NCBI RefSeq assembly: GCF_000003605.2
Contig: NW_003120918.1
Coordinates: 10,437 to 25,651, forward strand
Source: Saccoglossus kowalevskii
Lineage: Eukaryota; Hemichordata; Enteropneusta; Harrimaniidae
DNA: 15,215 nt
Direction of reading: 5' to 3'
The notes under the pieces are model-generated. The model searched no databases. It had not been told where the DNA came from and was given only the letters and a program-made list of their open reading frames with translations. This document shows, piece after piece, positions 9,050 to 15,215 of this stretch (position 1 is the stretch's first letter; every line of letters begins with the position of its first letter). The translations under genes and the position numbers were made by a program.

Positions 9050-9636
9050 GTTCCTCTGAGAACTGATGCGGATCATCGGAATGATGACCTCGGTTCGCAA
9101 GGTAGTTCCCCCAGGCCGTGTTATGCAGCCGTTCGATACAACGTACTTTGCCGCAACACCGGGCTCACTTACAGGAACTGGAGAGGCGGGTAACACTCTC
9201 GGACCGACCGAGGGATGCTATGTCGGCAATTGCCAGCCTCAGACAGGGGGTCCCCTTGGACCCACTCACCACGGCTATGACTCTGGTAACAGATGCCTCC
9301 CTCACAGGGTGAGCAGCGCACCTATTGGGCGAACAAGCCCAATGAATATGGCCCCTGCATTGGGTTCAGGACCGCCATATCGATACCACAGTGTCTTGCT
9401 TCGTACAGACAACACAGTGGTGGTCTCCTATAACAACAAGGAGAGGGAACCAGATCTCCATCGTTGTCAGTCCTAGCGAAGCAAATTCTTCTTTGGTACC
9501 TGGAATACAATGTGGAGCTAGCGCACACCACCTTACAGGGGTGAGGAACAGTCAAGCGAACGCCCTCTCGTGGCGGCTCCATCTCCAGAGCGCTGAGTGG
9601 CAGATACCCCATGGGGTTGCCTCCAGACTGTTTTGA
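9050..9636 (+). pseudogene. DIRS RT connection and RNase H remnant
   Basis: After the RT come MRIIGMMTSVRKVVPPGRVMQP (about 9066-9131), the connection segment typical of DIRS polymerases, and an RNase H. The RNase H first Asp lies in LVTDASLTG (9283-9309), followed at once by TGA (9310-9312) where family members have Trp. The block LLRTDNTVVVSYNNK (about 9396-9440) holds a second Asp (9408-9410). HLTGVRNSQANALSWRLH (about 9526-9582) corresponds to the H-x-x-G-x-x-N-x-x-A-D block with the final Asp changed to Asn. RNase H removes the RNA strand during cDNA synthesis. Three frames are used, so the gene is broken. Confidence 0.82.
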
Positions 9637-9955
9637 TGGTCCAAGGTTAGACCTATTCACCACACCCCAGAACACCAAGCTTCCGACGTACTCAACACTC
9701 CTGCCGGCTCCAGGAGCCTGGGCCAGGGACGCTTTGTTGACCCCGTGGACCCACATGGACATGTATGCCTTTCTTCCCACTATACAAAGGGTACTGGAGA
9801 AACTTCGACAAGAGCGCACCTGCACTTTGACGCGGGTGGCGCCCAATGGGCCAAGCAAGGTCTGGTTTCCACTACTGTTGGAAATGTTAGTCGAAACACC
9901 AAGGGTGCTTCCGGACCTCTGGATCTGCTGTCCCAACCGAATGGCGCACTGCCTT
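9611..9955 (+). pseudogene. DIRS methyltransferase-like domain remnant
   Basis: An open stretch of about 115 codons directly after the RNase H. It has DLFTTPQNTKLPTY (9650-9691), RDALLTPW, MYAFLPTIQRVLEKL and RVAPNGPSKVWFPLLLEML. The pattern D-LFxTxxNxK, DAL...W, YAFxP, then a hydrophobic strand and WFPxLLE fits the Dam-like N6-adenine methyltransferase domain that sits downstream of RT/RNase H in DIRS elements. Its role in the life cycle is not established. The block is unusually intact compared with its neighbours, but it has no intact polyprotein around it. The frame ends in a stop near 9956 where neighbours suggest it should read on. Confidence 0.7.
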
Positions 9956-9956
9956 T

Positions 9957-10800
9957 GAGCCCAGTGGTGTACCACTTACACGCATTGAAGCTCTCAGTTG
10001 ACTCACTCAGGTTTTTTCTGAGTGGGCTGCCAAAGTCCTGGCCAGGGCAAGCAGGGATCCCACCAACACAGCCTATGCCTCGAAATAATGAGCGTACACT
10101 GATTGGTGTAGTGGAAGGGAGATCCATGCCATCCCTCTGTTGGCCAGGCAGCTGATTTTCGTCAATCTGCTTGACGAAATGTACTTGTCCTTTCAGCGCT
10201 TGTTGGCTACAGGTCAGCCTTGTCACCCACCATTGAGAATTCTCTGGGGACGAGGCTAGCCTCCTACTATTAGGAGACTATTTACTGCTTAATCAAAGGC
10301 CTAGACCCCTGAACGAGGGAACCACCCAATTGAGACTTTTCGGCTGTGTTCGCTCTAAGCAGACGGCCCTTTGAGCCTCTCCGATCAGCACCACTCAAAT
10401 ACTTGACATGGAAAACAGTCTTCCTACAAGCCCTCGCCTCAGGTAGGCATCGGGCTGAATTAGAGACCCTGTCCTTCTCGGACGGGTGTGCCGCCTTTAT
10501 GGACAATCAAGTCGTGCTGGTGAGAGCCGTACTAAGGAGTTGAGGCATGGCAGAAAGCACATGTTTATGTGTTGTGACCAGCCTCTCTGACTTCCATTGC
10601 CAGGTTCGAGGATTTTAACCGTTTGGCTTCCTCGACACAGGGTTTACAGAGACACCAAGTACGAGCGCATGAGGTCAGTGCGATTGCTAACTCATTAGCT
10701 CTTGTGCTGAACATGTGCATGTGCTGAGGGCAGGCTTCTGGAGAACGCAAAATGTCTTTACCACTTCTACCTAAGAGATACCCAATCCATTGAGGAGCGT
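9957..10800 (+). pseudogene. DIRS tyrosine recombinase remnant
   Basis: The recombinase integrates the circular DIRS DNA. The N-terminal part reads VYHLHALKLSVDSLRFF (about 9966-10016), then SEWAAKVLARASRDPTN with two adjacent stops TAA TGA at 10086-10091, then AYTDWCSGREIHAIP. The catalytic core has APLKYLTWKTVFLQALASG followed by RHRAELETLSFSDG (10346-10540 open). The box normally R-x-x-E-L reads HRAEL, so the first catalytic Arg is probably His (10448-10450). The H-x-x-R box reads HEVS (10668-10679): His kept, Arg changed to Ser. A Trp follows at 10739-10741 and FYLRDT, with the likely nucleophilic Tyr at 10768-10770, lies one frame over. At least four breaks and two lost catalytic residues make it inactive. 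Confidence 0.82.
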
Positions 10801-11214
10801 CATTTTACAGAGGGTTTCGTCGTTTTAGAGAGGGTTCCCGGACGACCTCGGGGATCCCTGCGCATAGGAGATAGAGTAGTCTCTGCTACAGATTTGTATG
10901 GAGAAGTTTCTCCCGTCGGCGCTCCTTGGAACTTTCCAGGTCTCGCTTTCGACCTATGCCCTCATGCAGCACTGTTTTGGTCCTTTCTTTTGAAAACCAG
11001 TTACCCAAGAATTTGGGTCTAGCATTCTTGGGCATACCGAACCCCGTCACCGTTCAGCATTTTGCTTCGTTCCGGGGACAGCACTGTTTCTTCCCTGGTC
11101 TTAATTAGGTGGTAGTCATATTAGTTGAGAGTATTATCCCAGACTGGGACACCCTTTCATCGTTTTCTGTTTGCTCGGAAAACCCGCCACCTATCGGCGT
11201 CTGACTCTGCCGAC
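10801..11214 (+). other. DIRS 3' non-coding region
   Basis: Sequence between the recombinase remnant and the internal complementary region. It contains GAGGGTTTCGTCGTTTTAGAGAGGGTTCCCGG and a further open stretch of 60 codons (10926-11108) that resembles nothing known. I treat it as the tail of the element. Confidence 0.5.
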
Positions 11215-11306
11215 GTTCAAAATAGTCATTTTTACTGACCGGAGTCTATGGTGGGTAATTGAACGTAGTGAATTTAGGCAGAGGGTTTTCAGCCCGTCTA
11301 TTCACA
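11215..11306 (+). repeat. Internal complementary region of the DIRS element
   Basis: Bases 11215-11274 are the reverse complement of the left end of the element (6438 to about 6497). Bases 11271-11306 are the reverse complement of the right end (about 11567-11602). The two halves meet at GTGAATTTAGG, so the region is a copy of the joined ends of a circular intermediate with AAT/ATT shared. In DIRS elements this region templates joining of the ends during cDNA synthesis (known for the family). Confidence 0.92.
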
Positions 11307-11384
11307 GTTCATACCCACCATAGACTCTGGGTCCCTCGACCACCCCACTTTTTCCGTAGCGTTGGCTTAGTCCTCGGTGCAGAG

Positions 11385-11602
11385 GAAAAGAACCAGAGTG
11401 AGGCAATAAAGCAATATGGCAGCACCTCATTGCTTCGGTCACGTGGTTGGTAACGTAAGGGAAAATCTTTAGGGGAAGCCCCATGACCTAGATTTCTATC
11501 TCCGTCATTGGCTGAATCGCAGATTAATGCCTACAGTTCAAAATAGTCATTTTGACTGACCAGACCATGTGAATAGGCAGGTTGAAAACTCTCTGCCTGA
11601 AT
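11385..11602 (-). repeat. Right inverted terminal repeat of the DIRS element
   Basis: Imperfect reverse complement of the left repeat up to TTTTGACTGACC (about 11570). A private outer extension of about 32 bases follows, ending CTCTGCCTGAAT. That extension is matched by the internal complementary region and not by the left repeat, which is the normal asymmetry of DIRS ends. Confidence 0.9.
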
Positions 11603-12340
11603 TTTTTTTGAGTAGTAGTTCTCGAAACGCCAAAAATGTGATTGTCAAGTCTTGAAACCTGGTCATAGTAGTTTTACTTTTTCAAGCAATTGTGTCCATT
11701 GAGACTATCGTGAATGGGGTGTGAACGAGCAAACTATTCTTCTACATGACATGTTTGCGACCATGAAAGTTTTACATACTTCCTCCGCCCTCAGTGTACC
11801 TTTCGAAAATTGCGAATCAACAGTTTTTTTTGGTCAAAATCAGTATTAAGAGATCGCATTTTAACAATGTGGTAATTTACTTCTGCATTGCGTTGAAAAA
11901 ATTACTTCATCAATAATCTGTAAACTTCGTCTGTACGACACAGCATTTTGATTGGTTAACGAAAGATGTTTCGGTCGAAGGAAGTTATTTCAGGTCAAAT
12001 CGTGCTGACAAATATTATGGCGGAATTTGCTTTGTTGCATACAATTGAAAACATTCTACAACGAAGATAATGATAAAGGTCTTGCCTTTGACTCTTTTCC
12101 CACAGACCCTACCAATTTTTACACCGTAAATTCAGACGGTATGTAAACCGTATTGTATTAAAATGTGCATATTTTTATGAACTTGTTTCTTTATTGTAAT
12201 AGGTGTTGTGGAAATCAATGGCCACTCGATCGTTTCACATTTTTTGCCTCAAAAAGACCAGCACTGTGAATGAAAATGTAATTTGGATAATTTTTCGAGG
12301 GTTGGGAAGATAGTTACAATTATAACCCCCCCCCAAATTA
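11603..12340 (+). other. Intron 3 sequence downstream of the DIRS element
   Basis: AT-rich sequence with no gene that I can support. A T8 run abuts the element end at 11602. Confidence 0.6.
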
Positions 12341-12344
12341 TCTC

Positions 12345-12405
12345 TAGTATAAGCCCACCCCCTAATGTTCCTGATTTTACATGTTCAGGCCCCTGGGCTT
12401 ATGAT
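12345..12405. repeat. Short inverted repeat with GCCCA arms
   Basis: ATAAGCCCA (12349-12357) is the perfect complement of TGGGCTTAT (12394-12402) across a 36-base loop. AGTATAAGCCCA matches the copy at 6154. It could be a small foldback element or a fragment of one. Confidence 0.55.
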
Positions 12406-12526
12406 CGGGAAAGTATGGCATATCTCCAAGGCTTAGAGATCATTTTCATTCACATTCGGCACATACATCATACATATTGTTTCCAAATCAGATCAAAAAT
12501 GGCCGACTGGCATCCATCTTGTTTTT

Positions 12527-12895
12527 AGCTCCGCTGTTGAACAGAGCTTATCATATGAATGATTGTCCGCTGTTTTCTGCATCCGGAACTACAAGCCTTA
12601 TTGCTTTGATACTTTGTGTATTTGAACCTTGGGTAGACCTCTTCTAGATTTGTTCATTTTGTGATGATATCTTCAATTCTATAATTTTGATGAATATTTT
12701 TGTCATTTTTTTGTAAAAAGTGATATTTTCGACTTCATGTTAAAAACCTCAAGTCCTATTGCTTTGATATTACATATATAGGTACTACAGGTAGACCTCT
12801 CTCAGATTTGTTCATTTCATGACGATATCTTCAATTATCTAATTTTGATGAATATTTTTGCCTTTTTTCGTAAAACATGATATTTGATACAAACA
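12527..12895 (-). mobile_element. Candidate Helentron-like element (module C)
   Basis: It opens with a hairpin at 12527-12548 (AGCT and CTGT pairing with ACAG and AGCT), preceded by GTTTTT and followed by TTATC. A single GTCCG remnant lies near 12565. Two tandem core units follow at about 12598-12895. The core repeats TTGCTTTGATA, GTAGACCTCT, GATTTGTTCATTT and TAATTTTGATGAATATTTTTG at a 158-bp spacing and matches the intron 1 copy at 2420-2630. The assignment is by shared architecture with the modules at 13064 and 14640. Confidence 0.45.
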
Positions 12896-13063
12896 TTATA
12901 CATGGTGAAATACATGTCCATGATGATTCGTTTCATGTTTGAATCCAAAATCTTGTATTTTCAAAAAGTATTGTTTCAAATATACATGTTAGGGTACATG
13001 TCCATGACAGTTTGTTTCACAATCAGATCAAAGATGGTTGACTGCCTCAATCTTGCTTTTTAG

Positions 13064-13870
13064 TTACCGTCGGACATACATGTAGTCTGAAACGGTGACT
13101 TATATTTTGGGTTCCGTGTGTGCGTCTGTCCGTTCGGCCGTCCGTCCGTCTTAATTCCTCAGAGACACCTGGACAGATTTTTTTCAAAGCTGGTCAAAGA
13201 CTAGTCATAATGGGAGACATGTGCAAATCAATTTATTTTTGATTTGGTTGATCTTTGACCGACTGGTGGCCATTTTTGTCCCAAAAAACACCACGTTTCT
13301 CGGACATGCCTTGACCGATTTCATTCAAACTTGGCATTGACATCAGTCATAGTGGGTTACTGCTCATTTTTTCCCGTGATTCGATTCAAAATGGCGGACT
13401 GGTGGCCATTTTGTTTTTACAAGTTTTCTGCTCATTTTAAAGAGATGATAGTACAGATTTAGGAGAAATTTGTTACAAAGACAAGATATAAAGTGTTAAA
13501 TGTTGTGTTCAGTTATGTTTTGTTTCACTGAAATTTAGCCGAATGGCAGTCATTTTCGTCAAAAACGAATAAAAACACGAAATTCAAACATGTCATCAAC
13601 CGTTTCTTGACATCATTCATAGTGGTTTACTGATGCACTTCATTTTTTTTTCGTAATTCAATTCAAAATAGCCGACTAGTGGCCATTTTGCTTTTTTATC
13701 AGTGTTCTGCTCATTTTACAGTGATGATTTTACAGATTAGGTTGAAACTTGGTACAAAGGCAAGATATAATGGGTTAAATGTTGTTTTTAATTCTTTTTG
13801 GATTTCAATAAAATTTAGTGAAATGGCAGCCATTTGTATGAAAAACGAATAAAATTGCAAAATTTTAACA
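13064..13870 (-). mobile_element. Candidate Helentron-like element (module B)
   Basis: A hairpin at 13064-13098 (TTACCGT and GAC around TACATGTA, paired with GTC and ACGGTGA) is preceded by CTTTTTAG and followed by CTTATATTTTGGGTTC. A TCCGTCCG microsatellite lies at 13127-13150. Two tandem core units about 277 bp apart follow, with GTGGCCATTTTG at 13402 and 13679. On the minus strand the order is tandem core, (ACGG)n, hairpin, end. That layout is known from Pearl/CvA-type elements now grouped with Helentrons. The far boundary is uncertain. Confidence 0.5.
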
Positions 13871-13878
13871 TGTCATTG

Positions 13879-14104
13879 TGTGAAAGTAATTGAACTTGAT
13901 GGCAAAAACAGTGTGCATGTTGATGGTTGACCAAGCATCAATGTTCTATGAATCCTAATTAACCAATCGGTGAAAGTAATGTACACTTGATGGCACCACA
14001 GTGTGCATGATCAGTGAAAGTAATTGTGAACTTGATGGCACCACAGCGTGCATGTTGATGGTTGATCAAGCATCATGTTCTATGAATTCTAATTAACCAA
14101 TCAA
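13879..14104 (+). repeat. Tandem repeat, about 90-bp units with a shortened middle copy
   Basis: Units begin at TGAAAGTAAT, found at 13881, 13971 and 14015, and carry ACTTGATGGCACCACAG, GTGTGCATG, GGTTGACCAAGCATCA and CTAATTAACCAATC. The first and third units are about 90 bp. The middle one is 44 bp and stops after GTGCATGATC. Confidence 0.9.
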
Positions 14105-14467
14105 TACATTATCTAATTTCTTTTGATACTAGACCAGCCTATTATTGACTCCCAGTTACAAACTATGCCTTTGGTCCATGAATTTTAGGCATGAATAACA
14201 TTTCCTATAATTTCAACGGGGACTATGACATTAACAATGACTTGTTTGCTTTAGTTACTCAAATAAATTTAAACATTGTACATGTCTATGTTAAAAAATC
14301 TATGCCAATCACACCTGTACACAATCTCAAACTAAATAACTTAGAATTTGACGTTTCAGTGGAAATTCTTTGATTACATGTATTTCATACTTCTCTTGAC
14401 TGCAATGTGAAATAATTATCTATGTTGTATATTGAATATAATTATAATCATTTTCTTAAATATACAG
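14105..14467 (+). other. 3' end of intron 3
   Basis: AT-rich, ending in ttaaatatacag before 14468. A 60-codon open frame (14191-14373) has AT-driven composition with no recognisable domain. Nothing else is seen. Confidence 0.65.
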
Positions 14468-14614
14468 TTGCAAAATCTTCAGTAATCATATCGGCAGTTA
14501 CAAGACAACAACGACCAGATTTGAAGGAAATTTCACCTGAATGTCCCCCAATCCTGAAAAGTATGATGAAAGAGTGTTGGAATGGGAACCCATACAAAAG
14601 ACCAACATTTCAAG
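14468..14614 (+). CDS. RIPK1-like kinase, exon with the end of the C-lobe
   Basis: This exon encodes the last part of the kinase domain: AKSSVIISAVTRQQRPDLKE, then CPPILKSMMKECWNGNPYKRPTF. The CW...NP..RPTF motif marks helix H to helix I, and its conserved Arg (14599-14601) pairs with the APE Glu in the fold. IxAVxxxxRPDLxxI and the following CPPxLxxLMxxCW pattern are typical of RIPK and related TKL kinases, and PYG to RPD spacing equals RIPK1's by eye. The acceptor is aaatatacag (14467). The incoming two bases TT complete a Phe codon with T5224, in frame with the exon 9.2 kb upstream. The donor is CAAG/gtagaa (14614), phase 1. The protein continues beyond the window, so the domains that would distinguish RIPK subtypes (death domain, RHIM, ankyrins) are not visible. 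Confidence 0.9.
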
Positions 14615-14684
14615 GTAGAAGCAATATGAATTCATTTTTAGCCTTCGCAGACGAAGTCTGCCGAAGGCTTATAGATTGGGTTCT

Positions 14685-14711
14685 GTCCGTCCGTCCGTCC
14701 GTCCGTCCGTC
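14685..14711. repeat. (GTCC)n microsatellite
   Basis: Almost seven GTCC units, equal to (ACGG)n on the minus strand, next to the hairpin at 14640. Confidence 0.97.
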
Positions 14712-14934
14712 TTTTACCTCTTATAACTTTGATATGCTCTGTCCAATTTTTTTCAAAATTGGTGCAAATGTATATCTCAATGCCATACATATGCACGCCA
14801 AGTATTTTTTTGATTCGCCAAAGTTTCATTGTGTTTTTCCGTGATTTTCAACATTTTACTAGTACAAATGCCGAAATTTGCCGGAATAAAACCGAGTTTT
14901 AACGACATCTCGCAAGAGAACTGGCATACCGTAT

Positions 14935-14946
14935 TGCGCATGCGCC
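14935..14946. promoter_or_regulatory. NRF1-type palindrome
   Basis: TGCGCATGCGCC contains the perfect palindrome GCGCATGCGC, the consensus for nuclear respiratory factor 1. It lies in the CpG-containing patch of intron 4, about 108 bp before a good splice donor AAG/gtaaga at 15053/15054. A cryptic promoter with a non-coding first exon is possible but not shown. Confidence 0.35.
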
Positions 14947-15215
14947 AGTCTAACCGCTGAGGAAATCGGCGGCGATTTCGTCTGAGGATATTGTATTTCG
15001 GGACTGTATCTTTCTTTGCACAAGGCTTATATAGATTAAATTCTATCTCAAAGGTAAGAAACTGTGCTTATGGTATTTATTATGAACTTTGATTTATCCT
15101 TTTGTGTCCTGACTTTAGTGAGAAACTAGCGATCGCACAGTGTCACATTTTGCCAGAAAAACAGTCCTGCTATTAGTTCAAGAACTGGTTATGAAACGTG
15201 TAAATCGAAAGTCTA

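Larger units (their letters stand above)
6438..11602 (+). mobile_element. DIRS-type (tyrosine recombinase) retrotransposon, degenerate
   Basis: A 5.2-kb element in the sense orientation inside intron 3. It has inverted terminal repeats with unequal outer extensions, an internal complementary region at 11215-11306, and remnants in the order gag, RT, RNase H, methyltransferase-like, tyrosine recombinase. DIRS elements copy RNA to a circular DNA and integrate it with a tyrosine recombinase, so they leave no target duplication; none is seen here. The ends are set from the internal complementary region: ATTCAC at 6438 and CTGAAT at 11602. The body is clearly more GC-rich than the surrounding intron. 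Many stops, frameshifts and lost catalytic residues make it inactive. Confidence 0.92.
14640..15047 (-). mobile_element. Candidate Helentron-like element (module A)
   Basis: A strong hairpin at 14640-14670 (AGCCTTCGCAGAC paired with GTCTGCCGAAGGCT, three-base loop) is preceded by CATTTTT. It is followed by CTTATAGATTGGGTTC, then (GTCC)n at 14685-14711 and AATTTTTTTCAAAATTGG. These blocks line up with module B at 13064 in the same order. AAGGCTTATA...GATT...TTCT recurs at 15023-15047 and may mark the other side of the element or a second partial copy. There is no multi-unit core here. The end coordinate is a guess. Confidence 0.45.
14615..15215 (+). other. Intron 4, 5' part (continues past the window)
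   Basis: It begins at gtagaa. It holds a hairpin plus (GTCC)n module directly after the exon and a GC-richer patch at about 14880-15000, both listed separately. No further kinase exon is seen before the window ends. Confidence 0.7.

Noticed and set aside
9322-9975. 217-codon minus-strand open frame in the DIRS element
   Set aside because: It is antisense to recognisable RNase H and methyltransferase-like segments on the plus strand and resembles no protein itself.
6438-11602. LTR (Ty3-type) or Ngaro interpretation of the RT element
   Set aside because: No direct long terminal repeats, no DDE integrase, and a tyrosine recombinase remnant. Inverted ends plus an internal complementary region are specific to DIRS; Ngaro has split direct repeats.
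12283-12528. 81-codon open frame
   Set aside because: It runs through a C-run, a foldback repeat and the dispersed ATGGCCGACTGG repeat, with no domain.
14191-14373. 60-codon open frame in intron 3
   Set aside because: AT-rich composition, no domain, no flanking splice sites that fit the kinase, and no support beyond being open.
14640-14670. Hairpin as tRNA or small RNA gene
   Set aside because: Single stem with a three-base loop, no cloverleaf, no A/B boxes. The flanking microsatellite places it in a repeat family.

Overview
The window looks like nuclear DNA of an animal, most likely a marine invertebrate; I cannot name the species. The evidence is a metazoan-type kinase gene split by GT-AG introns, a DIRS-type retrotransposon, abundant AT-rich tandem repeats and microsatellites, and no compact bacterial-style genes. 

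Backbone: one plus-strand gene for a TKL-type protein kinase closest, by eye, to the receptor-interacting kinases (RIPK1-like). Four coding exons are visible: 188-482, 2861-3033, 5175-5224 and 14468-14614. They join in frame (junction phases 0, 2, 1) and cover the kinase domain from helix C to the end of the C-lobe. They carry the helix-C Glu, HRD, DFG, APE, DVYSFG and RPTF motifs. The glycine loop, the beta-3 lysine and whatever follows the kinase domain lie outside the window. 

Everything else is intron, and most of it is repeats. Intron 1 (483-2860) holds a TIR element at 724-2241, with a 5-bp target duplication, an (AT)n tract and a 20-21 bp-phased array of subterminal motifs, followed by a partial tandem repeat. 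Intron 2 (3034-5174) is dominated by an array of about 143 bp units that starts beside a small hairpin and a GT-rich microsatellite. Intron 3 (5225-14467, 9.2 kb) contains a structurally complete but mutated DIRS retrotransposon (6438-11602) in the same orientation as the kinase. It has left ITR, gag, RT, RNase H, methyltransferase-like domain, tyrosine recombinase, internal complementary region and right ITR. Several tandem repeat families flank it. Intron 4 (from 14615) starts with another hairpin/(GTCC)n module and has a CpG-containing patch with an NRF1-type palindrome and a good splice donor. 

The only plausibly functional protein-coding gene is the kinase. The DIRS reading frames are broken by stops and frameshifts and have lost catalytic residues, so this copy is dead. 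I see no new enzymatic system. The most distinctive observations are the DIRS circle-junction copy held between perfect 15-bp inverted arms, a recurring hairpin + (ACGG/GTCC)n + tandem-core module resembling Helentron-derived interspersed elements, and the phased subterminal array of the intron 1 element.
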